Source: CAVYUC01 sp963816685
Lineage (GTDB): Bacteria; Bacteroidota; Bacteroidia; Bacteroidales; Prolixibacteraceae
Length of the DNA stretch: 64,000 nt
Assembly (NCBI GenBank): GCA_963816685.1
Contig: CAWFMB010000004.1
Span: 124,001-188,000, forward strand
Direction: 5' to 3'
The notes beneath the pieces are model-generated. The model did no database searches. It worked only from the letters and a program-made list of their open reading frames with translations, and had not been told where the DNA came from. The position numbers and the translations under genes were made by a program. Positions 43,437 to 52,208 of the stretch are shown piece after piece (position 1 is the first letter of the stretch; every line of letters begins with the position of its first letter).

Positions 43437-45524
43437 CTAATTATTTTTCAAATTATTATCCTTCGGATATTCTATCCGGAGGTGGTAAATATTAACAAGC
43501 TTGTTTAATAACGTTTCTTTTATCAATTTGATATCATGAAAAGTAAGATCAGATTCATCAAGTTGTTTATCTTTTATTTTCTGATCGATCATATTATTGA
43601 TTAAAACCCTGAAATTCCCGTATGTTTTATCTTTCAGGCTGCGCGATGCAGCTTCAATACCGTCTACTATCATTACCACTGCTGCTTCCTTGGATTTTGG
43701 CAGTGGTCCGGGATAAATAAATGGTTTTTCATCACCCATTTCTTCCGGATTTTCCTGCAGGTGTTTTAGATAAAAATACTGAGCTTTTGAAGTTCCGTGA
43801 TGAGTAGCAATAAATTCGATAAGTGATTCCGGCAATTTATGTTTTTTTGCCATTCTTACACCATTTTTAACATGATCGATTATCTTTTCCGCACTTTTCA
43901 AGTAGTTCATTTTATCATGCGGATTAATACCTTCTGCCTGGTTCTCTATAAAAAATCCCGGCGAAGCAATTTTTCCAATATCGTGGTATAAAGCTCCGGC
44001 CCTCACCAAAAATGGATTTCCTCCAATTTTAAAGATAATTTCTTCACTTAGGTTGGCAATCTGCATCGAATGCTGAAAAGTACCTGGTGCTTCTTCGGCA
44101 AGTTTACGCAGAAGCGGCTGGTTTGAATCTGAAAGTTCGATTAATGTAACATCAGAAACAAAACCAAATATTTTTTCAAAAACATAAACCAACGGATAAA
44201 CCAGCGTAATTAAAACGCTGCTGATGGCAAACCATTGCAGGATTTTGTAGTTGAACGAAGCCAGGGAACCTTCATATATCAATTCAAGAGTGGCAAAAAC
44301 AAGGCTATATGTTAAGAAAACAAGTAACGCAGCCATTATAATATGTCCTCTCCGGTGCATTTTATTCAGGCTGAAAACTGCTACCACTCCTGCTGCAATT
44401 TGCATTAAAACAAACTCATAATTATTTGGTGCATAAAAACCGGTAAGCAGAGTTGCAATTATGAGCGTAAATATTGCAGTTCGCGAATCAAAAAATGTCC
44501 GGATAATTATTGGGAAAATTGCAAACGGAACCAGGTAGATGTGGAGATTGGGAAAAATATTGATGAAATTGGTAAGCAATACAAAAGTGACCATTAAAAG
44601 CAACAGGAATGATAACTTGCTGAATTTATTAAGAATATCGCGGCGGTAAATGTAGAGAAATGTAAAAATGAGACTCATAAAAACAAGAATTAGAATTCCT
44701 TTTCCAATGGAAACCATGTATCGGTTTATTCCTTTTCCTTTTTCTTTTTCAAAACTGTCTTTCAGCGATTCAAGGATTTGATATTTCTCGGCATCAACAA
44801 TTTCACCTTCAAGAATTATCCGCTCGCCCAACTGAATCATTCCGCGGGTTAACGACAAATTTTTAGTTAACTCCTCCTTTTCTTTTTGTGTGGTTGCCTC
44901 GTCATATGATAGATTTGAAGTAATGTAATTTTCAAGGGAAATCTGTGACAACCACTGACGCGATTGCGGGTGGTTTTCCATAAAATTATGAATTGCCGAA
45001 CTCACTTTGTTGTACGCGGTTTTCTCCGAAAAAACATTTTCGGCATTTATTTTAATTACTGTGGTACCAATTCTTTTTTTAATTTCAGATTTATCCTGTA
45101 AAACTTCATATGTATCAAATGACCGTTGTAAAATCCCGGTTTGGTAAACCTGTTGCAATTTACTGCTCAGCGTATCGAAAGCCTGTAGTTTTAATTCGGA
45201 TGTTGTATCGCGTGAAATTCGCCAGTTGGTTTTGAGCTTATTTATTTCAGTGGTATAAACAGCGGTATCCAAAACAAAATATGGAACCACTTCTTTCAGT
45301 TGCTGTTCTCTTTCCTGTTCAATTTCGGCAGGGGTTTTTAAAATAGCGAAATCGAAAGGCGCAATAAGATTTTCATGTCTCCACGGGAATCCTTTTTGGT
45401 ACTCATACCTAAATTTTGGTTCGCCCGGAAGTATTAGAAATAAAAGTACTGCGGTAATAAGAAAAACGAAAATCCAGTAAAAAAAACGTGAATAACCTTT
45501 TAGTCCGTATAAAAATTTGCTCAT
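43437..45524 (-). CDS. pgpH: PgpH-like 7TM-HD cyclic di-AMP phosphodiesterase
   Basis: This membrane-bound HD-domain phosphodiesterase hydrolyses c-di-AMP, a second messenger for turgor and potassium. It has 695 residues: one N-terminal membrane helix (about 15-33), an extracytoplasmic 7TMR-HDED domain (about 45-265), a seven-helix membrane block (about 272-450) and a cytoplasmic HD domain (about 480-640). The metal motif HDIGK is at 514-518, with further ligands in GTFQHSMQIANL, INPHDKMNY, ATHHGTSKAQYFY and MIVDGIEAASRSL. Domain order and length match PgpH. It is divergent from the NlpC/P60 gene. Confidence 0.95.
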   Translation of the reverse strand: MSKFLYGLKGYSRFFYWIFVFLITAVLLFLILPGEPKFRYEYQKGFPWRHENLIAPFDFAILKTPAEIEQEREQQLKEVVPYFVLDTAVYTTEINKLKTNWRISRDTTSELKLQAFDTLSSKLQQVYQTGILQRSFDTYEVLQDKSEIKKRIGTTVIKINAENVFSEKTAYNKVSSAIHNFMENHPQSRQWLSQISLENYITSNLSYDEATTQKEKEELTKNLSLTRGMIQLGERIILEGEIVDAEKYQILESLKDSFEKEKGKGINRYMVSIGKGILILVFMSLIFTFLYIYRRDILNKFSKLSFLLLLMVTFVLLTNFINIFPNLHIYLVPFAIFPIIIRTFFDSRTAIFTLIIATLLTGFYAPNNYEFVLMQIAAGVVAVFSLNKMHRRGHIIMAALLVFLTYSLVFATLELIYEGSLASFNYKILQWFAISSVLITLVYPLVYVFEKIFGFVSDVTLIELSDSNQPLLRKLAEEAPGTFQHSMQIANLSEEIIFKIGGNPFLVRAGALYHDIGKIASPGFFIENQAEGINPHDKMNYLKSAEKIIDHVKNGVRMAKKHKLPESLIEFIATHHGTSKAQYFYLKHLQENPEEMGDEKPFIYPGPLPKSKEAAVVMIVDGIEAASRSLKDKTYGNFRVLINNMIDQKIKDKQLDESDLTFHDIKLIKETLLNKLVNIYHLRIEYPKDNNLKNN

Positions 45525-45629
45525 AGCCGATTATCAAATTAATTTCAATTCTTCTCCAACTTTTATTAGCAGGGACAAATGAAGTGTCCTGAAAACAAAA
45601 AAAAGACAAATTGCATGTTTTACCATCAA

Positions 45630-45657
45630 TTGACAACCAATTTTTTTAATAGTTTTG
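45630..45657 (+). promoter_or_regulatory. Promoter of the NlpC/P60 gene
   Basis: TTG at 45630-45632, a 17-base spacer, then TAGTTTTG at 45650-45657 match the Bacteroidota -33/-7 consensus. The start codon lies 55 bases further on. Confidence 0.65.
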
Positions 45658-45712
45658 TGATAGTTCAAGCAAAACATATGCAATTGTAAACTAAAATTAA
45701 GAAAATATTTTA

Positions 45713-46513
45713 ATGAACTACGGAATTTCCAGTCTTAGTATTATTCCGGTCAGAAAAGACCCGTCGGAAAGAAGTGAAATGGTAACCCAGGTTTTGTTTG
45801 GTGAACATTTCGAAATAAGGGAACAGATGGTTGGCTGGAGTTATGTAGCACTGGCTTATGATGGCTACGAAGGGTGGGTTGACAGTAAAATGATCACCCC
45901 AATAAACAAAAGATCGGTTAAGAAAATTGAAAAAAGCGCTTCTGCCATTTCGGGTGATATTATCAGCCTAATTCCAGTAAATGATGAACAAAACCTGATG
46001 CTTGTAGCGGGCAGTACTCTTCCTTTATGGCGGCCATATTTAAAAGAGTTTTCTGTGGATAAGGATAAATATAAGTCGAGCGGTGAAGTTTTTTACGGAC
46101 CTCATCAAAATCCACGAAATGTTGCAATAAAACAGGCCTTAAAATATTTTAATGCGCCTTATTTATGGGGCGGCCGCTCGCCGTTTGGAATTGACTGCAG
46201 CGGGTTTACCCAGGTCATTTATAAAATGATCGGGATTAAAATTCCACGCGACGCCAGCCAACAGGTAAAACATGGCCGTGCACTCAGTTTCGTTGATGAA
46301 GCCGAACCTGGCGACCTTGCTTTTTTTGACGATGAAGAAGGAAATATAGTCCATGTTGGAATTATGTGGAAACGAAACAAAATAATCCATGCTTCAGGGA
46401 AAGTGCGGATTGATAATGTCGATCAGTTTGGAATTTTTAATGTGGATACGAAACGTTATACCCACAAAATGCGTGTAATGAAAAAGATAATCTCATCAAA
46501 TGGAGCGGGTTGA
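45713..46513 (+). CDS. NlpC/P60 family cell-wall hydrolase
   Basis: The 266-residue peptidoglycan endopeptidase cuts between D-Glu and the diamino acid of stem peptides. N-terminal SH3-like domains (about 1-115; VRKDPSERSEMVTQVLFGE and WSYVALAYDGYEGWVD) bind the wall. The C-terminal NlpC/P60 domain has catalytic Cys162 (GIDCSGF), His214 (IVHVGI) and His226 (IIHASG). No classical signal peptide is visible, as for related Bacteroidota proteins such as dipeptidyl-peptidase VI, which suggests a role in recycling in the cytoplasm. A tiny frame overlaps its stop codon. Confidence 0.93.
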   Translation: MNYGISSLSIIPVRKDPSERSEMVTQVLFGEHFEIREQMVGWSYVALAYDGYEGWVDSKMITPINKRSVKKIEKSASAISGDIISLIPVNDEQNLMLVAGSTLPLWRPYLKEFSVDKDKYKSSGEVFYGPHQNPRNVAIKQALKYFNAPYLWGGRSPFGIDCSGFTQVIYKMIGIKIPRDASQQVKHGRALSFVDEAEPGDLAFFDDEEGNIVHVGIMWKRNKIIHASGKVRIDNVDQFGIFNVDTKRYTHKMRVMKKIISSNGAG

Positions 46514-46592
46514 ATTGCTTATATATATTATCATCCTGGTTTTTATGCTGTTCATGGTAATGAAGTATTGGAAAATAGGCAATAAAAAATAA
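46500..46592 (+). CDS. Possible 30-residue single-helix membrane peptide
   Basis: An ATG inside the last codons of the NlpC/P60 gene opens a frame overlapping it by 14 bases and continuing 79 bases further: MERVELL, a strongly hydrophobic helix (IYIIILVFMLFMVM) and a basic tail KYWKIGNKK. The overlap would favour translational coupling. Such small proteins are easily missed, but a chance frame in AT-rich DNA is a real alternative. Confidence 0.35.
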   Translation: MERVELLIYIIILVFMLFMVMKYWKIGNKK

Positions 46593-46655
46593 TGTGCGGA
46601 ATAATTATGCATTTCAAAATACAGTAGACAGGAAATAAAGTTAAAATTTAACCAG

Positions 46656-47081
46656 ATGTATACATACAAATATCCACGGGCAGCATTAACGGTTGATGCA
46701 ATTGTTTATAACCTGAAAGATGATTCTGTTTATGTATTGTTGATTCAGCGGGGCCAGGAACCTTTTGAAGGAAAGTGGGCTCTTCCGGGAGGATTTGTCG
46801 ATCCTGACGAATTGCTTGAAACCGCCTGTATTCGGGAGTTGAAAGAAGAAACAGGTTTGAAAGTGAACTCAATGCACCAGTTTAAAGCATACGATAAGAT
46901 TGATCGTGATCCGCGACACCGTACTATTTCAATCGTTCATTTTACCGAAATTTTTCAGCAGGAAAAAGTGAAGGGTAATGATGATGCTGCCGTTGCCAAA
47001 TGGTTTTCAATTGCAGAACTGCCTGAACTGGCATTCGACCACCTTGAAATCCTGAAAGATTTCTTCAGGATAATACTCTAG
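46656..47081 (+). CDS. Nudix hydrolase
   Basis: This 141-residue protein has a perfect Nudix box from Gly46 to Leu68: G-x5-E52-x7-R60-E61-L62-x-E64-E65-x-G67-L68. Nudix enzymes hydrolyse nucleoside diphosphates linked to another group. The N terminus YPRAALTVDAIVYNLKDDSVYVLLIQRG, seen in two segments, and the FEGKWALPGGFV stretch resemble the ADP-ribose pyrophosphatase and NrtR-like branch, but no DNA-binding C-terminal domain is present. The substrate is not decided. It is transcribed alone and convergent with wbqC. Confidence 0.93.
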   Translation: MYTYKYPRAALTVDAIVYNLKDDSVYVLLIQRGQEPFEGKWALPGGFVDPDELLETACIRELKEETGLKVNSMHQFKAYDKIDRDPRHRTISIVHFTEIFQQEKVKGNDDAAVAKWFSIAELPELAFDHLEILKDFFRIIL

Positions 47082-47107
47082 TTAGTGCTAAAATAATCAG
47101 GCAAATA

Positions 47108-47746
47108 TTAATCGATTACCGACGAGCAGAGAATGTTGTAACCGTTTGGCCCCTCATTAAACAACAAATCCAAAATGCTTAAATTGGGTGCAAAACCAAA
47201 TTTATCTGAAAAAACCTGTGTGTATTTTTGAGGCCGAAAACCAGCGTCTGCTTTCATCTCAACTTTTGGTGAAATTATTTCCCTCAGATTAAGAGTTTCT
47301 GCCGGGACATGTTCAAAATCATCAGTATAAATTGTGTTGTTTTCGATTTCGAGGAGGTTACAGATTAAATCGTGTATTTCAAGGTTTAAATCGAACAGAA
47401 ATTTCCATCGCTTTCTGAAAAAAGGTTGAATTTCATCCTGATAGAATTCGAAAAAAGGAGATGAATTGTACCCGGAAAAAATAGTACGCCAGTGATTCAC
47501 CTGCCAGTTTTCTTCATACGAAATCCGAAGTTCCTTAACTTGTATTTTTCGTCCGCGGCCTTTAACTACGGGAACAACGAGCGGCAAAGTTCCATTGGCG
47601 CCAAATACCATACACCGGTTGCGATAAGTTTGTTTATTAAAATTTTCATACTTCTCAATATACACCGGATTATGTTTTATCACCCTCGCGTAATATTGAA
47701 CAGGTGGAAAATATGCAGTACTCAGTAAAACAGGGGTTTCAATCAT
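47108..47746 (-). CDS. WbqC family protein
   Basis: The 212-residue product matches the WbqC-like family, whose members often lie in O-antigen or core gene groups and have no settled activity. Family-like parts are LLSTAYFPPVQYYARVIKH, YENFNKQTYRNRC, LVVPVVKGRGRKI, NWQVNHWRTIFSGYNSSPFF and the final LLFNEGPNGYNIL. It begins 2 bases after the lapA-like gene ends, at the end of the dapB-lepB-lapA-wbqC run, an order common in Bacteroidota genomes. Confidence 0.9.
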   Translation of the reverse strand: MIETPVLLSTAYFPPVQYYARVIKHNPVYIEKYENFNKQTYRNRCMVFGANGTLPLVVPVVKGRGRKIQVKELRISYEENWQVNHWRTIFSGYNSSPFFEFYQDEIQPFFRKRWKFLFDLNLEIHDLICNLLEIENNTIYTDDFEHVPAETLNLREIISPKVEMKADAGFRPQKYTQVFSDKFGFAPNLSILDLLFNEGPNGYNILCSSVID

Positions 47747-47748
47747 TT

Positions 47749-48093
47749 TTATTCCCTGAAAAAGGATTGGTCAGCTTCCTCGTCATCGTCATTTTCCAAT
47801 TCAATGCCTTCAGGATCGGTTTCTTCAGGATCGCTAAAGCCATGCATTCGTTCCAGTTCGGCATTTTTTCTTTTCATCCGGCGGTTTTCTTTCCTCAGTT
47901 TCCAAACCAGCGGATAAAGGTAAACAGCCCCGAATAAATAACCGATAACAATGCAGCAAATTAGTACCAAAACCAGCGGAGCATTGGCAATTTCCCAAAA
48001 AAATACATTGATTGAAATCTCGATTGAATTCTGTAGGGTAAAAATTACAAGCAGGATAGCCAATAACAGGATGATGATTATTACGACTTGCAT
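47749..48093 (-). CDS. LapA family (DUF1049) membrane protein
   Basis: This small inner-membrane protein of 114 residues has two helices (about 2-20 and 38-60; the first with FTLQNSIEISINVFFWE after it, a DUF1049 trait). A charged, coiled-coil-like tail follows (RKENRRMKRKNAELER), ending in a very acidic stretch (ENDDDEEADQ). In E. coli LapA works with LapB in controlling LpxC and LPS supply; whether that holds here is not known. It precedes wbqC with 2 bases between. Confidence 0.85.
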   Translation of the reverse strand: MQVVIIIILLLAILLVIFTLQNSIEISINVFFWEIANAPLVLVLICCIVIGYLFGAVYLYPLVWKLRKENRRMKRKNAELERMHGFSDPEETDPEGIELENDDDEEADQSFFRE

Positions 48094-48171
48094 AATTAAT
48101 TTTTATTCGAATATAAAAAAAGGATACCATTTATATAGCATCCCTGATTGATTATTTTGCTTTAGTCGTTG

Positions 48172-49512
48172 TTATTCAATAGAATTAAACATCCTGTTGA
48201 ACCGGATATTTGCCGGAAACGATTTGTCTTTGTCTAACGAAAGCCAGATAAATTTGGCTTTGCCAACTACATGGTTTTCAGGAACAAACCCCCAGTAACG
48301 CGAATCGGCAGAGTTGTGACGGTTATCACCCATCATCCAGTAATAATCCATTTTGAATGTGTAGCTGTCTGCTTCCTGTCCGTTAATAAAAATCTTGTCA
48401 TCTTTTACTTCCAAATCATTTTCTTCATAAACATGAATTATTCGCCTGTATAGTGGCAGATTGGTAGTTGTGAGTTCAACGGTTTCCCCTTTTTCAGGAA
48501 TATTAATTGGGCCAAAATTATCCACATTCCATTGGTAATGCGAATCGGACGGAAATATTGCCGGATCCCACGTTCCGGGTTCCTGCACAATTTTTTCAAC
48601 AGAAACAACATTGGTAAATTTGGAGAGCTTTTGTGCATTTTCTTCGGTTAACGGAAAAATGTATTGCTGGCTCGAAAAAGCGTTGCGGTCAGCTATGGCA
48701 ATGTTCAGCCGGTCGAGCATCTTCGGGTTAATGGAAGTTCCATTTGTTTTTACCACATAAGTATGTTGCATACCTTCAATTTTTTGTTGTGGTTTTCCAT
48801 TTACATATAGCTGTGTACGTTCCATTCTGATTTCGTCGCCGGGCATTCCAACAGCTCGTTTAATGTAGTTTTCGCGCTTATCGACAGGACGGGCGATAAT
48901 TTCCCCAAAATTGCGTTCGTCATTCCAAACCCTGTCGCGGCCGTATGTTCTGATGAGTTGGTAATAACTTTGATTTTGAAGGTTCAGGGCCACAGTATCA
49001 CCTTCAGGGAAATGGAAAACCACCACATCGTCATTTTCAACATGTCCAAACCCTTTCATCCGGTGATAAGGCCTTTCGATCCATTCTACATATGACTTGG
49101 TGTTTTTTGTCAGCGGAAGTGTATTATGCACAAACGGAAAAGCAATGGGTGTGTTTGGTGTTTTTGGTCCGTAAGCAGTTTTGCTTACAAACAGATAATC
49201 GCCCACCAGCAGGGTTTTTTCCATTGACGAGGTGGGAATTGTATAAGCCTCGATAAAAAATATGCGAATGAATGAAGCAGCGATAACTGCAAAAATTATC
49301 GCATCAATCCATTCTACAACTTTGGTTTGTTTTCCTTCCGGAGGATTTTTCTTTTTCCAGAAAGCCCAGTGTACTTTTTCCGAGATGTAAACATCGAAAA
49401 TTACAATCAGTCCCAGGAACCACCAGTAATTTCCCAGCCAGATAACCCAGAGGCTGTATAAAACGGCAACAGTAATAAACTTAAACCATTTATTCGACAA
49501 AATTTCTCTCAT
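48172..49512 (-). CDS. lepB: Signal peptidase I
   Basis: This membrane serine protease removes signal peptides from exported proteins. It has 446 residues, longer than most, as is usual in Bacteroidota. Hydrophobic helices lie at about 11-45 and 68-86. The catalytic Ser96 lies in TIPTSSMEKTL and the general-base Lys218 in YIKRAVGMPGDEI. Box E is near the end: WMMGDNRHNSADSRYWGFVP. The extra length is an insertion of about 130 residues between the Lys box and box E. It starts 15 bases downstream of dapB and is probably co-transcribed with it. Confidence 0.96.
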   Translation of the reverse strand: MREILSNKWFKFITVAVLYSLWVIWLGNYWWFLGLIVIFDVYISEKVHWAFWKKKNPPEGKQTKVVEWIDAIIFAVIAASFIRIFFIEAYTIPTSSMEKTLLVGDYLFVSKTAYGPKTPNTPIAFPFVHNTLPLTKNTKSYVEWIERPYHRMKGFGHVENDDVVVFHFPEGDTVALNLQNQSYYQLIRTYGRDRVWNDERNFGEIIARPVDKRENYIKRAVGMPGDEIRMERTQLYVNGKPQQKIEGMQHTYVVKTNGTSINPKMLDRLNIAIADRNAFSSQQYIFPLTEENAQKLSKFTNVVSVEKIVQEPGTWDPAIFPSDSHYQWNVDNFGPINIPEKGETVELTTTNLPLYRRIIHVYEENDLEVKDDKIFINGQEADSYTFKMDYYWMMGDNRHNSADSRYWGFVPENHVVGKAKFIWLSLDKDKSFPANIRFNRMFNSIE

Positions 49513-49527
49513 TATTTTTTTATATTA

Positions 49528-50244
49528 TTAGAAGTTCAATAAATCTTTCATGGAAAGAATTCCCTTGTTTTTATGAGAATATTCGGCTGCCAGAACAGCT
49601 CCAAGTGCGAAACCTTTCCGGCTTTTTGCACTGTGGGTTATTTCTATATAATCCACTTCTGAATCATATTTTACCGTATGAATTCCCGGCACTTCGCCAC
49701 GGCGCTCTGAATGAATGTTTATCTCCTCTGCCATCGGTTCTTTGTCATTTACCCAGCTTTTTTTTGAAGGCAGAATTTCAGTAAGATCTTCTGCCAGGCT
49801 GATTGCAGTTCCGCTTGGCGCATCCAGTTTTTGGGTGTGATGCACTTCTGTCATTTCAACATTATATTCAGAATGTCCAGCCATTATTGAAGCCAGTTTC
49901 CGGTTCAATTCAAAAAACAGGTTCACACCTACCGAAAAATTACTGCCATAGAAAAAAGTACCTTTGGTCTCTCGGCATTTGCTGTAAACCTCTTTTTGGC
50001 GGTGGAGCCAGCCGGTTGTTCCGCTTACCACCGGAATCCCGGCTTCAAAACAGGTAAAATAATTATCCACTGCCGAACCTGGAACTGTAAATTCAATGGC
50101 TACATCACAATTTTTAAGATTTTCAACTGTAAGATCTGCCTGATTGTCTACATCAATTTTCAATATTATTTCGTGCCCACGGGTAACGGCAATCTTTTCA
50201 ATTTCCCTGCCCATTTTCCCGTAACCAATTAATGCAATCTTCAT
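49528..50244 (-). CDS. dapB: 4-hydroxy-tetrahydrodipicolinate reductase
   Basis: DapB reduces the dihydrodipicolinate-level intermediate with NAD(P)H in the diaminopimelate/lysine pathway needed for the cell wall. It has 238 residues. The Rossmann motif GYGKMG is at 7-12, EFTVPG and SGTTGW follow, and the active site reads EVHHTQKLDAPSGTA with His135/His136 and Lys139. A -7 element TATCTTTG (complement of 50279-50286) lies about 35 bases upstream. It is first in the run dapB-lepB-lapA-wbqC. Confidence 0.96.
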   Translation of the reverse strand: MKIALIGYGKMGREIEKIAVTRGHEIILKIDVDNQADLTVENLKNCDVAIEFTVPGSAVDNYFTCFEAGIPVVSGTTGWLHRQKEVYSKCRETKGTFFYGSNFSVGVNLFFELNRKLASIMAGHSEYNVEMTEVHHTQKLDAPSGTAISLAEDLTEILPSKKSWVNDKEPMAEEINIHSERRGEVPGIHTVKYDSEVDYIEITHSAKSRKGFALGAVLAAEYSHKNKGILSMKDLLNF

Positions 50245-50286
50245 GCTGTTACTTTTGTTCTGATTTTTAAATTAGCCACAAAGATA

Positions 50287-51115
50287 AAATATTAGTTAAA
50301 TGTAACCAGTACGCTTTTAAACTTAAAAATAATTCGATGAATGAAGAGGTTGCAATGTTAAACACATTTCAGGGATGGTTAATGTGCCGGAATCTGACGA
50401 CGAATGTGCAGGATCATTTAATTTTCCGATGGGGTAAAAATATTTTATCCGTTAATCTTCATTCATTAAAACAGAAAAACAATGTCTCACATACTTCTCA
50501 TAGAGCAGATTTTACTGCTTTTAATGTTTCAGCAGAAGCATTAATGCTTTAATTTTTAAAAAAGTTATGTATTTTATTATGTTCTTTAAATTTGTTGCAG
50601 TTGCGGTTTAAAATGATTTAACCCTGGATTTGGTTCCCCTGTTGTACCATTGCGCAGATTAGATGAATACAACTGCACTGTCATTTGTTTTTGAAAATAA
50701 CATCCTTCACTGATGAATAAGATGGAATCCTGTTTTAAAAGTCAAAGCAGTTTAGCATTGGTTTTCACAGTACCTTCTCCATACCTTCGCTATACCAGGG
50801 ACGGATTAGATTCAATTCGATCTATTGTTGGTCCGGAGATGGTATGCCGGAAAAGCGGAGGATACTTCTCTTTCATGAGGAGATTTCATTACGTACTGAC
50901 AAGGAACAGCATTTAGGCTGCCCGATCCATTTATGTCTCTGAAGTTGTTTCTGACCTGGTTTTCTTTATCATAACAATCAATGCTCTTTATATTTATTCT
51001 TTGTATACAAACTGATGCTGACTTTTTATACAATGCTTCATTTTTTTCTCCATCTGATATTTAAAGTAATTCAATGTGCAGCAATTTCATTTTGCCGGTA
51101 TTTCTTTTTACAAAA
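50287..51115. other. Long gene-free spacer between dapB and the HAD phosphatase gene
   Basis: About 830 bases hold only short frames without protein-like composition. A 14-base palindrome, AAGCATTAATGCTT at 50536-50549, and a TACCTTC/ATACCTTC cluster at 50771-50790 are the only patterns seen. No tRNA or known riboswitch is evident. Confidence 0.4.
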
Positions 51116-51143
51116 TTGAATTGAAGAAAAATCTTTATTTTTG
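51116..51143 (+). promoter_or_regulatory. Promoter of the HAD phosphatase gene, nearly leaderless
   Basis: TTG at 51116-51118, a 17-base spacer and TATTTTTG at 51136-51143 fit the Bacteroidota consensus well. The ATG at 51152 is only 8 bases beyond the -7 element, so transcription would start at or just before the start codon. Confidence 0.65.
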
Positions 51144-51151
51144 GTTGACGT

Positions 51152-51985
51152 ATGAAGGATATAAAACTTGTAGCTACAGATTTGGATGGTACATTTTTGA
51201 AAAATGACCGTTCAGTTAGCCTGAAAAATCAGGAAGCACTCCACCTGCTTGGCAAAAAAAATATTGTGCGTGTTGTTGCAACCGGAAGAAATTTAAGAAA
51301 GGTGAATGAGGTTTTACACCCTGAAATTCCTTTCGACTTTGTGGTTTATTCTTCCGGTGCCGGAGTTTTTGACTGGAAAGAAAGAAAACAGATTTATCAG
51401 CAAAATATTCATCCGGAATATGCCGATTGTCTGACCCGTTATTTTCTGAAGGAAGATATAAGTTTTTATGCTTTTTGGCCTGCTCCGGAAAATCACATTT
51501 TATGGTTTCATAAAGGCAAAAACGAGTGTGAAGAATTTAACAGATATCTTACTTTTCATAATTCATTTGTACGGCCTTTTCCTGAAAATGGCAAAACTAA
51601 AAACGGACTCTGCCAGTTTCTGATTATTATTCCTGAAAATGAGGAAGTTTTTAAGAAACTAAAAAAAGAAATTGAATCACAATGCAGTGAAATCAGAGTT
51701 ATCCGCTCTTCGTCGCCGGTTACACAAGGATACATCTGGCTCGAGGTTTTTCACCGCTCGGTATCCAAAGGTCACGGAATTAAACAGATTTGCGATTTGC
51801 TTGGAATTGATCGCCGGCATACCCTGGGACTTGGAAATGATTACAATGATTTGGACTTGCTGGAATTTACCCAATATTCTTTTCTGACTGAAAATGCTCC
51901 TGAAGGAATAAAAGCACTTTTCCCACTTATGGCGTCAAATGAAAATGATGCATTTGCACAACTTGTACAACCTCTGTTGGAGTAA
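51152..51985 (+). CDS. Cof-type HAD-superfamily hydrolase
   Basis: This type IIB haloacid dehalogenase-like phosphatase has 277 residues. Motif I is DLDGTFL (near residue 9), with the nucleophile Asp in VATDLDGT; motif II is the ATGRN segment; motif III is the Lys in SKGHGIKQI; motif IV is LGLGNDYNDLDLL. The cap domain in the middle (about 85-190) is of the Cof type. Such enzymes dephosphorylate sugar phosphates or flavin precursors; the substrate cannot be read here. A well-matched promoter lies immediately upstream, with almost no leader. Confidence 0.92.
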   Translation: MKDIKLVATDLDGTFLKNDRSVSLKNQEALHLLGKKNIVRVVATGRNLRKVNEVLHPEIPFDFVVYSSGAGVFDWKERKQIYQQNIHPEYADCLTRYFLKEDISFYAFWPAPENHILWFHKGKNECEEFNRYLTFHNSFVRPFPENGKTKNGLCQFLIIIPENEEVFKKLKKEIESQCSEIRVIRSSSPVTQGYIWLEVFHRSVSKGHGIKQICDLLGIDRRHTLGLGNDYNDLDLLEFTQYSFLTENAPEGIKALFPLMASNENDAFAQLVQPLLE

Positions 51986-52208
51986 ATTGTTGTAATTTTG
52001 AAAGCATACCAGTTACAAATATCACATTGAAATTTCAGCAAAATGAAAAAAAGCATTGAAAGTTATTGAAAGCATGCAGTTGTAATCATGTTAACATCAT
52101 TTATTCCTTCTAAATTAACACTTTTGGAAGCTGAAAAAACAGGTTAAAAACATTTGGCATGATTTTTTAAGGAACACGAATTATCAATAAAAATTAAAAT
52201 AAAAACTG

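Noticed and set aside
50337..50552. 71-codon frame in the spacer after dapB
   Set aside because: No signal, helix or motif, no promoter or ribosome binding site, and composition close to random AT-rich sequence.
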